A DNA stretch of 17,267 nt, from contig CAMPIK010000006.1 of NCBI GenBank assembly GCA_946886325.1, positions 1 to 17,267 on the forward strand, read 5' to 3'. Origin of the DNA: an uncultured Shinella sp. GTDB taxonomy: Bacteria; Pseudomonadota; Alphaproteobacteria; Rhizobiales; Rhizobiaceae. Below are positions 8,128 through 14,856 of this stretch, piece by piece (positions within the stretch are counted from its first letter, which is position 1; each line of letters opens with the position of its first letter). The translations under genes were made by a program, and so were the position numbers. The notes below the pieces were generated by a model, which saw only the letters and a list, made by a program, of their open reading frames with translations, was not told the origin of the DNA and searched no databases.

Positions 8128-10308
8128 TTACAATCCGACGATCGACGGTGTGTCGACCGGAATGTCCATGCGTTTTCTTGATCCTGCGGCAGGGCTCGTA
8201 CGATCGGCCGCAAAGGAGACGACGTTCCGGCGCTCCAGCGCGCTTCGAGGCACGCAATTGACGACGAGCCCGTCGATCACGATACCAGCCGTCTTGAATT
8301 TCCGGATACCGCGCGCGGTGCAGGCGCCGGTCGCCCTTTCGGGCACAACGAAAATTGTCTTGTCTGCAAGGGACGATACCAGCAGTGCGCTCGAGCCATT
8401 CGATGTGGCTGCCGAATCCACGACGATAACGTCGTATGTCTTCCGGAGCGTGGACAGGAGTTGAGCAAAGCCGTCATGGCCGAGAATGTGCTCGGCAGGA
8501 ACGTCCGCCCCTCCGGCGCAGATCAGATCGACGCCCGACTGACCGTCGTGACATATGAGTTCCTCGACAGTGACGCCGTCCTGTGTGCCAATCGCTTCCA
8601 GCGTGCGCAGGGGCTGGACACCGAATTCCGCGGCGACGCCAGGATTCGTCAGATTTGCGTCCAGCAGCACTGTACGCAGTCCCGTGGCAGCAAGCGATCG
8701 GGCCAGACAGGACGAAATCAGCGTCTTGCCATCGCCGGCTGCAGAAGACGTCACGGAGATGACCAGGACATTTCCGGCACGTGCCGATAGCCGCAGGCGG
8801 CCCTGCACATCGGCCACGGCGTGGGCAAACGGCGAGCGAGAATGGCGGATGAGGTCCGCGACACCCGAGCGTTGCTGAAGAGACATCTCGGGAATGCGAC
8901 CAATGACCGGAATACCGGCGTTGCTTTCATCCGGATCCGGACGACGCAGAAAGCTGGCGCGCAGTTCAAGCAACAGTGTCATGACCGCCGCGCCGGCGAG
9001 GCCAAACACAAATCCGCCCAACAGCCAGGCGGCTGCGCTCGGGCTGGACGGCGACCAGGATGGGACCGCCCGCGAAATGATGCGCGCCTCCGCCATCGCG
9101 ATGCCGTCCTGCTCGATCGTCTGCTTGTAGCGCGTCAGATAGCTTTCGTAGATGCTCCGGTTGGCGCTTGCTTCCCGGTCGAGCTGGTCGGCCTGAACGA
9201 TCGCTTCATTCGCGCTGGACATCTCCGATTGCAACTGCTTGAGGCTTGCTTCCAGGCCAGCTTGCTGGCGCCGGGTAACTGCGATCTCGGTGCGCAGGCT
9301 ATCGACGATCTGCTCGACCTCGGTGGCGATCTGCTTCTGGATCGTTTCAAGCTGTGAGGCCAGTTCGGGAATTTGCGGGTTCTTGACCGCGCCGCTTTCG
9401 CTGATCGCGGCAAGCAGACGCTTGAGGCGCGCTTCCTCCGTCCGCAATTGCTGGATCGCCGGCGAGTTCAATACCTCTGACAGCGCAAGACCGCCTTGCC
9501 CTTGCGACAAATCGAGTGCCGTTGCTAGTCGCGCGACCGATCCCGCCAGCCCGGCTCTCAGACGCGCCAGTTCCGTGTTCAGTGCCGCGATCTGCTGCGA
9601 CAGGAGGGTTGTGCCATTCGACTTGGCGATGCCGAACTTCTCGCGGAACGAGGTCGCCTCATGTTCCGAGCGCTCCAGTTCGCTGCGCAAGCTGACAAGT
9701 CGTGTACCGAGCCACTCGCTGACGCGCCGCGTTGCCGTCGTCTGGAGATCGACCTGGTAGTTGATGTAGGCTTCTGCGTAAGCATTGGCGACGGCAGCGG
9801 CAAAAACCGGCTCCATCCCGCTGAATGACACATAGATGGTATAGGAACGACCATCGTTGGCAACGCGAACGCCGGACAGCAGGTTATCGAGGAGGACGCG
9901 GGTATCGGCATTCGCGCGTCCCGACCGAACGGACGTTGCCTTGGTTCCGCTCTCCTTTGGCAAGCCGAAACCCGTGGCGACGTCTACGCCCAATGCAAGC
10001 AAATGAGTCAAAACCCTTTCGCCCATCGATCGTGAACTGATGATATCCACTTCGGTGCGCAGCACGGGGCTTTCCTGGGGTAGCGGAGAGACAACGGATT
10101 CGGTTGGCAATGCCTGGAATTTTCGCACGTCCAATGCCAACACCGCCTCGGCTCCGTAGCGCGAGGGCTGATCCAGGTAGCCGAAGAGCGAGCCCGCGAC
10201 ACCGGCGGCAGTACACGCGCCGATCAGCCATCGCCGTTCCACAATCACGGTGAGGATCCGAGGAACGGCGAAATCCTCAGCGGCAGCCAGGCTCTCGGAC
10301 CAGATCAT
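8128..10308 (-). CDS. ExoP/Wzc-like polysaccharide co-polymerase with a divergent ATPase domain
   Basis: The 726-residue inner-membrane protein has the fused architecture of ExoP/Wzc chain-length regulators. It has a Wzz domain with a membrane helix at about 27-45, a long periplasmic coiled-coil region at about 200-385, a GNVR-like segment before the second helix (RIISRAVPSWSPSSPS at 409-424), a second helix at 426-447, and a cytoplasmic P-loop domain. Walker A is recognisable (SSAAGDGKT, 521-529). The BY-kinase Walker A' D-x-D-x-R is degenerate here (D550-A-N-L-T), Walker B lacks its usual proline (VIVVD631-SAA), and there is no tyrosine after Y625, so no C-terminal tyrosine cluster. Whether it phosphorylates itself is doubtful. 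The ribosome site is AGGA, 9 bases before the ATG. It sits between the regulator gene (27-base gap) and the export gene (13-base gap). Confidence 0.9.
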   Translation of the reverse strand: MIWSESLAAAEDFAVPRILTVIVERRWLIGACTAAGVAGSLFGYLDQPSRYGAEAVLALDVRKFQALPTESVVSPLPQESPVLRTEVDIISSRSMGERVLTHLLALGVDVATGFGLPKESGTKATSVRSGRANADTRVLLDNLLSGVRVANDGRSYTIYVSFSGMEPVFAAAVANAYAEAYINYQVDLQTTATRRVSEWLGTRLVSLRSELERSEHEATSFREKFGIAKSNGTTLLSQQIAALNTELARLRAGLAGSVARLATALDLSQGQGGLALSEVLNSPAIQQLRTEEARLKRLLAAISESGAVKNPQIPELASQLETIQKQIATEVEQIVDSLRTEIAVTRRQQAGLEASLKQLQSEMSSANEAIVQADQLDREASANRSIYESYLTRYKQTIEQDGIAMAEARIISRAVPSWSPSSPSAAAWLLGGFVFGLAGAAVMTLLLELRASFLRRPDPDESNAGIPVIGRIPEMSLQQRSGVADLIRHSRSPFAHAVADVQGRLRLSARAGNVLVISVTSSAAGDGKTLISSCLARSLAATGLRTVLLDANLTNPGVAAEFGVQPLRTLEAIGTQDGVTVEELICHDGQSGVDLICAGGADVPAEHILGHDGFAQLLSTLRKTYDVIVVDSAATSNGSSALLVSSLADKTIFVVPERATGACTARGIRKFKTAGIVIDGLVVNCVPRSALERRNVVSFAADRTSPAAGSRKRMDIPVDTPSIVGL

Positions 10309-10335
10309 GACAGTATTCCTAGTGGGGTTTCGGGC

Positions 10336-11139
10336 TCATGCCCTGCTGTTTTGGTAAACGTCGTCCGACATGATCTCGCTCACCTTGCAGGCGACTTCCG
10401 TGCGGTTCGTAGCTCCAAGCTTCTTCATGATATTGCGAATGTGCACCTTCACCGTGCTTTCGCAGAGATTGAGTTCACGGGCGATCATCTTGTTCGCCTT
10501 GCCGCGACGCAGTGCTTCGGCGACCGCGGCCTGACGCACGGTGAACGCGGTACTGCTGGCGGTATTGCGCGACGAATAGCTGCCGAGAAGGCCGCGCATC
10601 GCAAGCACGCTGCTTGCCGGCACGAACTGACCGCCTGCGATGGCCAGGCCGATCGCCTCGATGCAGACATCGATATCTACAGAGCTCGGTATGAAACCGT
10701 GTACGCCGAGATCGACAACCTGCAGCACATGGTCGAGTGTCTGGTTGTCAGAAAGGACAATAACCGGCACAGGCTCGAGTGTCGTCACCAGTTGCGCGAT
10801 TTCATCCCGAAGCGCGGGGTCGGAAACATCCTTGCTGCCCATATTGACGAGAGCCGCGCGGAGGGTGCCGAGGCTCGACTTGCTCTGCTGCCAAGTCGCA
10901 AGGCCGGAGAAGGTAAAGATGCTGATGCCAATCCGATGGGAATCGAGGCTGCTTGCCAAGCATTCCCGGTCAAGATTCCGCTTGTCGAAGAGTGCGACAT
11001 AGTCGTTCGGCGCATATCTTTGCAGCTCTGTGTAGGCGTTTTCCCTGGTATCCGCGCACGTCTCGATTTCGGTCAAGCTGCGTGTCCGGAAGATGTTGAT
11101 CGATTGCCTGTCGAATTTCGTCTCGTCGTCTCTTGCCAT
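10336..11139 (-). CDS. LuxR-type transcription regulator with degenerate receiver domain
   Basis: ATG 11139 (MARDDETK, 267 residues) is preferred over GTG 11151, because the GAGGGG ribosome site lies between them, 5 bases from the ATG. Residues about 200-255 form a clear LuxR/FixJ helix-turn-helix (NKMIARELNLCESTVKVHI, then KKLGATNRTEV). Residues about 46-165 align with a response-regulator receiver: VALFDKRNLDRE, PVIVLSD, LGVHGFIPSS. The key residues have changed, however: the acidic pair is D52-K53, the phosphorylation-site aspartate is replaced by N99, and the conserved lysine position is serine/proline (151-153). Control by a histidine kinase is therefore unlikely in the usual way. The gene heads the co-polymerase/export unit and probably controls it, and perhaps other units here. 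I do not recognise a named regulator. Confidence 0.9.
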   Translation of the reverse strand: MARDDETKFDRQSINIFRTRSLTEIETCADTRENAYTELQRYAPNDYVALFDKRNLDRECLASSLDSHRIGISIFTFSGLATWQQSKSSLGTLRAALVNMGSKDVSDPALRDEIAQLVTTLEPVPVIVLSDNQTLDHVLQVVDLGVHGFIPSSVDIDVCIEAIGLAIAGGQFVPASSVLAMRGLLGSYSSRNTASSTAFTVRQAAVAEALRRGKANKMIARELNLCESTVKVHIRNIMKKLGATNRTEVACKVSEIMSDDVYQNSRA

Positions 11140-11195
11140 GATACCCCTCACTATTTCCTGGTAGGAATTACGAGTCCGGCTGTTTCTGCCAAATC

Positions 11196-11210
11196 TACAT
11201 TAGGCATGTA
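11196..11210. promoter_or_regulatory. inverted repeat upstream of the LuxR-type gene, candidate operator
   Basis: TACAT-N5-ATGTA is a perfect 5-bp dyad in an AT-rich patch, 57-71 bases upstream of the regulator's ATG. Dyads of this size bind LuxR/FixJ-type dimers, so autoregulation is possible. The 119-base gap (11140-11258) between the deacetylase stop and the regulator start should also hold the operon promoter, but I cannot assign -35 and -10 boxes with confidence. Confidence 0.35.
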
Positions 11211-11258
11211 ATAATGACGCTTTCGAACTGAATTCCATTCACGGCGGTCCGTCGTTAT

Positions 11259-11912
11259 CTATGCAAAAGCAATCTTTCGAACTGTGAACGCCTCTGCGAA
11301 GCGCGAAGGCGAGCGGCATTCCATTCCACGCATGCGCGCCATTCCCCGGAAGACATCCGCGTGGAACCAATCCTTGGAACGCTGGGTCGCGAAATGCTCC
11401 ATCAGCAGGTCGATCTTGCGGTCTATGACGCCAGGCAGCAGAGGCATGTAGGCATTGCGCTCCATCATGTCGCCGTCCCATTTGGGAATTTCGTATTCCA
11501 GAACGAAGTGGTCCCGGAACACGTTGGTCGTCAGCAGGTTCACCTCCCGGTGATCCTGGTGGGCGTCGAGGCGACTGTGGGTGAATATGATATCCGGATC
11601 CACCCTGTCGCGCAGTTGCAGCAGGAACGCCTTGATCTCCCGGCCCTGGCTCGGAAAGTAACTGTCTTCGAACGCACAGATTTCGACCTTGGAGGAGGCC
11701 GCTCCCTCAAGAAAGGCGGCTGCCGAACGGCGCGTCTCTTTTGCGCGCTCCGCTGTAGCGCTCATGACGCACCAGTTGACTTCCAATTCTACGCCCGCTG
11801 CGATCAAACCCAGAATGGTGCCACCCACCCCGATCTCGATGTCGTCGGCATGCGCGCCCAGGCAAAGAATCCGCAAGCGGTTTCCTGCGACGGCCATGGG
11901 CAAGGATTTCAT
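11259..11912 (-). CDS. PIG-L (LmbE-like) family zinc deacetylase
   Basis: The start at ATG 11912 (MKSLPMAVAG, 217 residues) overlaps the upstream gene's stop codon as ATGA, and GAAGGG lies about 10 bases upstream. The longer in-frame start would intrude into the upstream gene. The fold signature is LGAHADDIEIG (18-28), the family's HPDDxE motif with alanine in place of proline, and THSRLDAHQDHREV (111-124), the family's second metal motif. H21, D24 and H121 are the likely zinc ligands and D23 the likely base. Family members remove N-acetyl groups from amino sugars such as GlcNAc-PI or mycothiol precursors. Sitting in an operon with a cytidylyltransferase-like enzyme and a C-methyltransferase, it probably deacylates an N-acylated sugar nucleotide or lipid-linked sugar. 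The exact substrate is unknown. It is last in its operon. Confidence 0.88.
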   Translation of the reverse strand: MKSLPMAVAGNRLRILCLGAHADDIEIGVGGTILGLIAAGVELEVNWCVMSATAERAKETRRSAAAFLEGAASSKVEICAFEDSYFPSQGREIKAFLLQLRDRVDPDIIFTHSRLDAHQDHREVNLLTTNVFRDHFVLEYEIPKWDGDMMERNAYMPLLPGVIDRKIDLLMEHFATQRSKDWFHADVFRGMARMRGMECRSPSRFAEAFTVRKIAFA

Positions 11913-12721
11913 GACTGGCCGACCCTTCGAAGATAGGGCATCCGGCCGAACGCGTTCTGCCTGACCCACGGCATGTCGCCGCTCTCGACCATTTCCTCAA
12001 GCGCCTGCCAGTCGCGCAGCGTGTCCATGGATCGCCAGAAGCCTTCATGCTTGTAGGCCATCAGCATGTCGTCCTCGATCAGCCGCAGGAAGGGCTCGAG
12101 CACGAGTTCCTCGCCTTCGCGCATGTAGTCGAAGATCTCGCTTCTCATCAGGAAATAACCGCCGTTAATCCAGATATCCGAGGTATCGGAAGAGCGGAAT
12201 TCGCGCACCCGGCCCGACTCGTCGATATCGGCCAGATGATAGGTGAGCGGCGGACGCACAGCGAGGAAGCAGGCGATCTTTCCGCTGGCCTCGAAGCGGG
12301 CGACCATGTCGTCGAGATCGACGTTCGTCAGCCCGTCGCTGTAGTTTGCAAGAAAGATGCGTTCGCCCTTCACATGCTCGCGCACGGCCCATAGGCGCTC
12401 GCCGATGTTTCGCCAGATACCCGTGTCGATCAGCGCGATGCGCCAGTGTTCCTGCGCTTCTTCCAGGAGCTCGACGCGCCCCTCGCCGGAGACGACGCAA
12501 TCCGAGAAGGTCTGCGGCCGGCAGTTGAGGAAGAAATCCTTGATGACGTTCGCCTTGTAGCCGAGGCACAGGATGAAGTCGTCATGGCCATAGGTGGCGT
12601 AATATTGCATGACATGGCGCAAGATCGGCTGGGCGCCGAGCGGGATCATGGGCTTGGGAACGTTCTCCGAATATTCCCGGATCCGCGTGCCGCGGCCGCC
12701 ACAGAAAAGCACAACCTTCAT
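11909..12721 (-). CDS. sugar-1-phosphate nucleotidyltransferase, glucose-1-phosphate cytidylyltransferase-like
   Basis: The start at ATG 12721 (MKVVLFCGGRGTRIRE, 270 residues) overlaps the methyltransferase stop as ATGA; upstream in-frame starts would lie inside that gene. The N-terminal signature GGRGTR, then PKPM (22-25), is the nucleotide-binding region. DFILCLGYKANVIKDFF (48-64), ALIDTG (96-101), SDG (128-130), INGGYF (185-190) and EGFWRSMDTLRD (226-237) follow the order and spacing of RfbF/DdhA CTP:glucose-1-phosphate cytidylyltransferases. D129 and D233 match the metal-binding aspartates. The length is close to the usual 257. It would make CDP-glucose or a related NDP-sugar as entry to a deoxysugar route. 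The usual partner, CDP-glucose 4,6-dehydratase, is not in the window unless the SDR at 16189 fills the role. Base specificity (CTP or dTTP) is inferred only from similarity. Confidence 0.87.
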   Translation of the reverse strand: MKVVLFCGGRGTRIREYSENVPKPMIPLGAQPILRHVMQYYATYGHDDFILCLGYKANVIKDFFLNCRPQTFSDCVVSGEGRVELLEEAQEHWRIALIDTGIWRNIGERLWAVREHVKGERIFLANYSDGLTNVDLDDMVARFEASGKIACFLAVRPPLTYHLADIDESGRVREFRSSDTSDIWINGGYFLMRSEIFDYMREGEELVLEPFLRLIEDDMLMAYKHEGFWRSMDTLRDWQALEEMVESGDMPWVRQNAFGRMPYLRRVGQS

Positions 12722-14013
12722 GACCAGTTCTCCCGCGGATCGATAACGCTGATTTCCGGAATGGGAATGATGAACTTCGCGCCCCATTCGCCGACGAAGC
12801 GCATCTGGGAAATGATCTCGTCCTTCAGGTTCCATGGCAGAATCAGGATGTAGTCCGGCCGACGCTGTTCGATCGCTTCGACGGGCAGAATGGGGATATG
12901 CATGCCCGGCGTATATTGGCCGTGCTTGTAGGGATTGCGGTCCACCGTGAAGTCGAGAAAGTCCGTGCCGATCCCGCAGTAATTCAAAAGCGTATTGCCC
13001 TTGCCGGGCGCGCCGTAGCCGCAAATGCTGCCGCCGCGCTCCTTCACGCCGATAAGGAAGTAGAGAAGGTTTCGCTTGGCCTGCCGCGCCCTTGCGGCAA
13101 AAGAGGTATAGGTCTCTACCTCGTGGAGGCCGGAGCTGCGCTCCTGCTCCATAAGGCCAGCGACATTCGGACTGATCAGCCCGCAGCGGCCGGCATGGCC
13201 GAGGTAGACGCGAAGCGACCCGCCATGGGTCGGCAATTCCTCGACGTCGAATATCTCCAGGCCGTTCAGCCGCGCGATGATCTGCAGTGTAAACAACGAG
13301 AAATACGAGAAATGCTCGTGATAGATCGTGTCGAACTGGTTCTGGGCAAGCAACGTCGCGACATGGGGAAACTCAAGCGTTACGACGCCTTGCGGCTTCA
13401 ATATGCGCTTCATGCCGGCGACGAAGTCGTTGATGTCGGGCACTTGCGCGAGAACGTTGTTCGCAACGATCAGATCCGCCTTCTGATTGGCTGCCGCCAT
13501 CTCGCTGGCGAGCCTTTTCCCGAAGAAGGCGGTTCTTGTCGGTATATTGCGCGCGAGTGCCACCTGCGCGACATTGACGGCAGGTTCGACCCCGAGCACG
13601 GGTATCTCGCGTGCCACGAAATGCTGGAGAAGATAGCCGTCGTTGCTGGCGATCTCCACGACGAAGCTGTGTGCATCGAGGGCGAAGCGGTCGATCATCT
13701 GATCGCAATACTGTTCGGCATGTGCCACCCAGCTCGTCGAGTAGGATGAGAAGTACGCGTATTCCTCGAAGATGCTCTCGCGGCTGACAAACTCCTCAAG
13801 TTGAACGAGCTTGCACTCGCCGCAAACACGGGCATGCAGTGGATAATATGCTTCCATCAGCCCGAGGTCGCTTTCCTGGCGCAGACTTTCGCAAGGCGGG
13901 GACATCCCGAGGTCGACGACGGTATGTTTCAGGATGCTGCCGCAAAGCCTACAGGCCGGTTGCGCGGGGGAGCTGGAAATTTCCGAATGCGAACGGTCGG
14001 CCTGATAACCCAT
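12718..14013 (-). CDS. TylCIII-type SAM-dependent sugar C-methyltransferase
   Basis: The 431-residue protein has all three parts of the sugar C-methyltransferase family. An N-terminal zinc domain has C21, C24, C64 and C67 (CRLCG, CGEC). A SAM-binding Rossmann domain has VVEIASNDGYLL (118-129). A C-terminal domain has GYGAPGKGNTLLNY (332-345). The active-site block is YHEHFSYFSL (231-240). Compared from memory with TcaB9, Y85, Y231, E233 and H234 are in place, but the position of its His181 is Q190 (NNVLAQVPD). The family adds a methyl group at C-3 of 4-keto-2,6-dideoxy NDP-sugars. GGAGG about 8 bases before ATG 14013 supports the start. It is the first gene of a three-gene operon. A branched methyl sugar in the polymer is the natural inference; other NDP-ketosugar substrates are possible. 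Confidence 0.88.
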   Translation of the reverse strand: MGYQADRSHSEISSSPAQPACRLCGSILKHTVVDLGMSPPCESLRQESDLGLMEAYYPLHARVCGECKLVQLEEFVSRESIFEEYAYFSSYSTSWVAHAEQYCDQMIDRFALDAHSFVVEIASNDGYLLQHFVAREIPVLGVEPAVNVAQVALARNIPTRTAFFGKRLASEMAAANQKADLIVANNVLAQVPDINDFVAGMKRILKPQGVVTLEFPHVATLLAQNQFDTIYHEHFSYFSLFTLQIIARLNGLEIFDVEELPTHGGSLRVYLGHAGRCGLISPNVAGLMEQERSSGLHEVETYTSFAARARQAKRNLLYFLIGVKERGGSICGYGAPGKGNTLLNYCGIGTDFLDFTVDRNPYKHGQYTPGMHIPILPVEAIEQRRPDYILILPWNLKDEIISQMRFVGEWGAKFIIPIPEISVIDPRENWS

Positions 14014-14299
14014 GGCAACGCCTCCGGCGGCTTGTTTGGTCTGAAACGAGTGGGATCGAGTTGAGGAATTCCAACTCTCTGCAGCTGCTGGTTCTAGACT
14101 TGTTCGCCAGAGTAGGCGCCGTACTCAACGTGCGCGATACTACCATGTGAACACCGCACCTTGTCCGAAAGACGTAACGTTGCGGTACAAGTGTACGCAC
14201 GTCTTCGTCCGGTTGTACCCGGCATCGTCCGATACGCCCTAAACAGGACTTGGCAACCGGGTTTCATCAGGCAAATCATGGGGTGAGGGGGACCGTCCG
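14014..14299. promoter_or_regulatory. divergent promoter region between methyltransferase and epimerase genes
   Basis: These 286 bases separate two divergent units and should carry both promoters. The region is unusually rich in dyads: a GGAATTCC palindrome with AGTT/AACT flanks (14059-14076), GCAGCTGC (14081-14088) and the nested dyad at 14171-14219. A TTGTCC hexamer (14161-14166) with GGTACA 17 bases later could be a plus-strand promoter, but it is weak. A GAGGGG ribosome site precedes the epimerase ATG. I see no gene here. Confidence 0.5.
14171..14219. promoter_or_regulatory. nested inverted repeats upstream of the RmlC-type gene
   Basis: A core GTACA-AG-TGTAC (14185-14196) is extended by TGC/GCA (14181-14183 with 14197-14199, G14184 bulged) and by GACG/CGTC (14171-14174 with 14200-14203). 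A separate pairing, GGTACAA (14184-14190) with TTGTACC (14213-14219), is mutually exclusive with the core. The arrangement could be an operator or two alternative leader-RNA folds. It lies 80-130 bases upstream of the ATG. Confidence 0.4.
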
Positions 14300-14845
14300 A
14301 TGCTTTTCACACAGACTGATCTAGACGGTGTATGGCTGATCGAGGCCCGGCCGTTTGCGGACGAACGGGGTTCATTCGCCAGGACGTTCTGCGTCGATGA
14401 GATGGAACGACACGCGCTCGAAAGTCGATTTGTCCAGCACAGCCTCTCGCGCTCGGCGAGCAAACACACGCTTCGCGGGCTGCACTACCAAAAAGAGCCT
14501 CATCGGGAGGTTAAGCTGGTTTCCTGCCTGAAAGGCGCGATATGGGATGTGGCCGTCGATCTGAGGCCGGACTCTCCGAATTATCGTCGCTGGACGGCAG
14601 CCGAGCTCAGCGCCGAAAACATGCGCCAGCTCTACATTCCGCAAGGATTTGCCCACGGGTTCCTGTCGCTGACCGAGGATGCGGTCGTGGCCTACCTTAT
14701 ATCGGCGCGGTTCGACCCGGAGGCGGCCACTGGCGTGCGCTTTGACGATCCCGCCTTTGCAATAGACTGGCCGGCAAGGCCGTCGGCGATCTCGGACAAA
14801 GACAGGAACTGGCAATTTCTTGCCGCGACCGAAGATCATGGCTGA
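14300..14845 (+). CDS. dTDP-4-dehydrorhamnose 3,5-epimerase-like protein (RmlC family)
   Basis: The 181-residue cupin matches RmlC length and motif order: FADERGSFART (19-29), LRGLHYQ (58-64) with catalytic H62, VKLVSCLKGAIWDVAVDLR (71-89), LSAENMRQLYIPQGFAHGF (103-121), and SDKD (165-168) with D168 as the partner aspartate. Y132, the usual acid, is present, while the second tyrosine of the family's NYY segment is F138. The reaction would be epimerisation at C-3 and/or C-5 of an NDP-4-keto-6-deoxysugar. None of RmlA, RmlB or RmlD is in the window, so it may serve the C-methylated sugar instead of rhamnose; a single-position epimerase is possible. The start has GAGGGG about 9 bases upstream. 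It is monocistronic, divergent from the methyltransferase operon, and its 3' end overlaps the DUF4910 gene by 10 bases. Confidence 0.88.
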   Translation: MLFTQTDLDGVWLIEARPFADERGSFARTFCVDEMERHALESRFVQHSLSRSASKHTLRGLHYQKEPHREVKLVSCLKGAIWDVAVDLRPDSPNYRRWTAAELSAENMRQLYIPQGFAHGFLSLTEDAVVAYLISARFDPEAATGVRFDDPAFAIDWPARPSAISDKDRNWQFLAATEDHG

Positions 14846-14856
14846 TCTTCGGTCGC
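14825..14856. terminator. perfect 14-bp hairpin spanning two convergent stop codons
   Basis: GCGACCGAAGATCA (14825-14838) pairs base for base with 14843-14856 around a TGGC loop. The TGA of the epimerase gene (14843-14845) and the TCA complement of the DUF4910 stop (14836-14838) face each other at the loop-closing end. No T run follows on either strand, so it is not a textbook intrinsic terminator. A bidirectional 3'-end structure that stops or protects both transcripts is the likely role. Confidence 0.65.

Noticed and set aside
8115..8213. 33-residue extension of the export protein to a start at 8213
   Set aside because: It would overlap the co-polymerase gene by 86 bases and push the signal peptide inward. 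The ATG at 8114 restores a normal signal peptide position.
12722..13024. Longer nucleotidyltransferase starting at 13024
   Set aside because: The extra 101 residues are read out of frame through the methyltransferase gene. The ATGA overlap at 12718-12721 and the canonical N-terminal motif fix the start.
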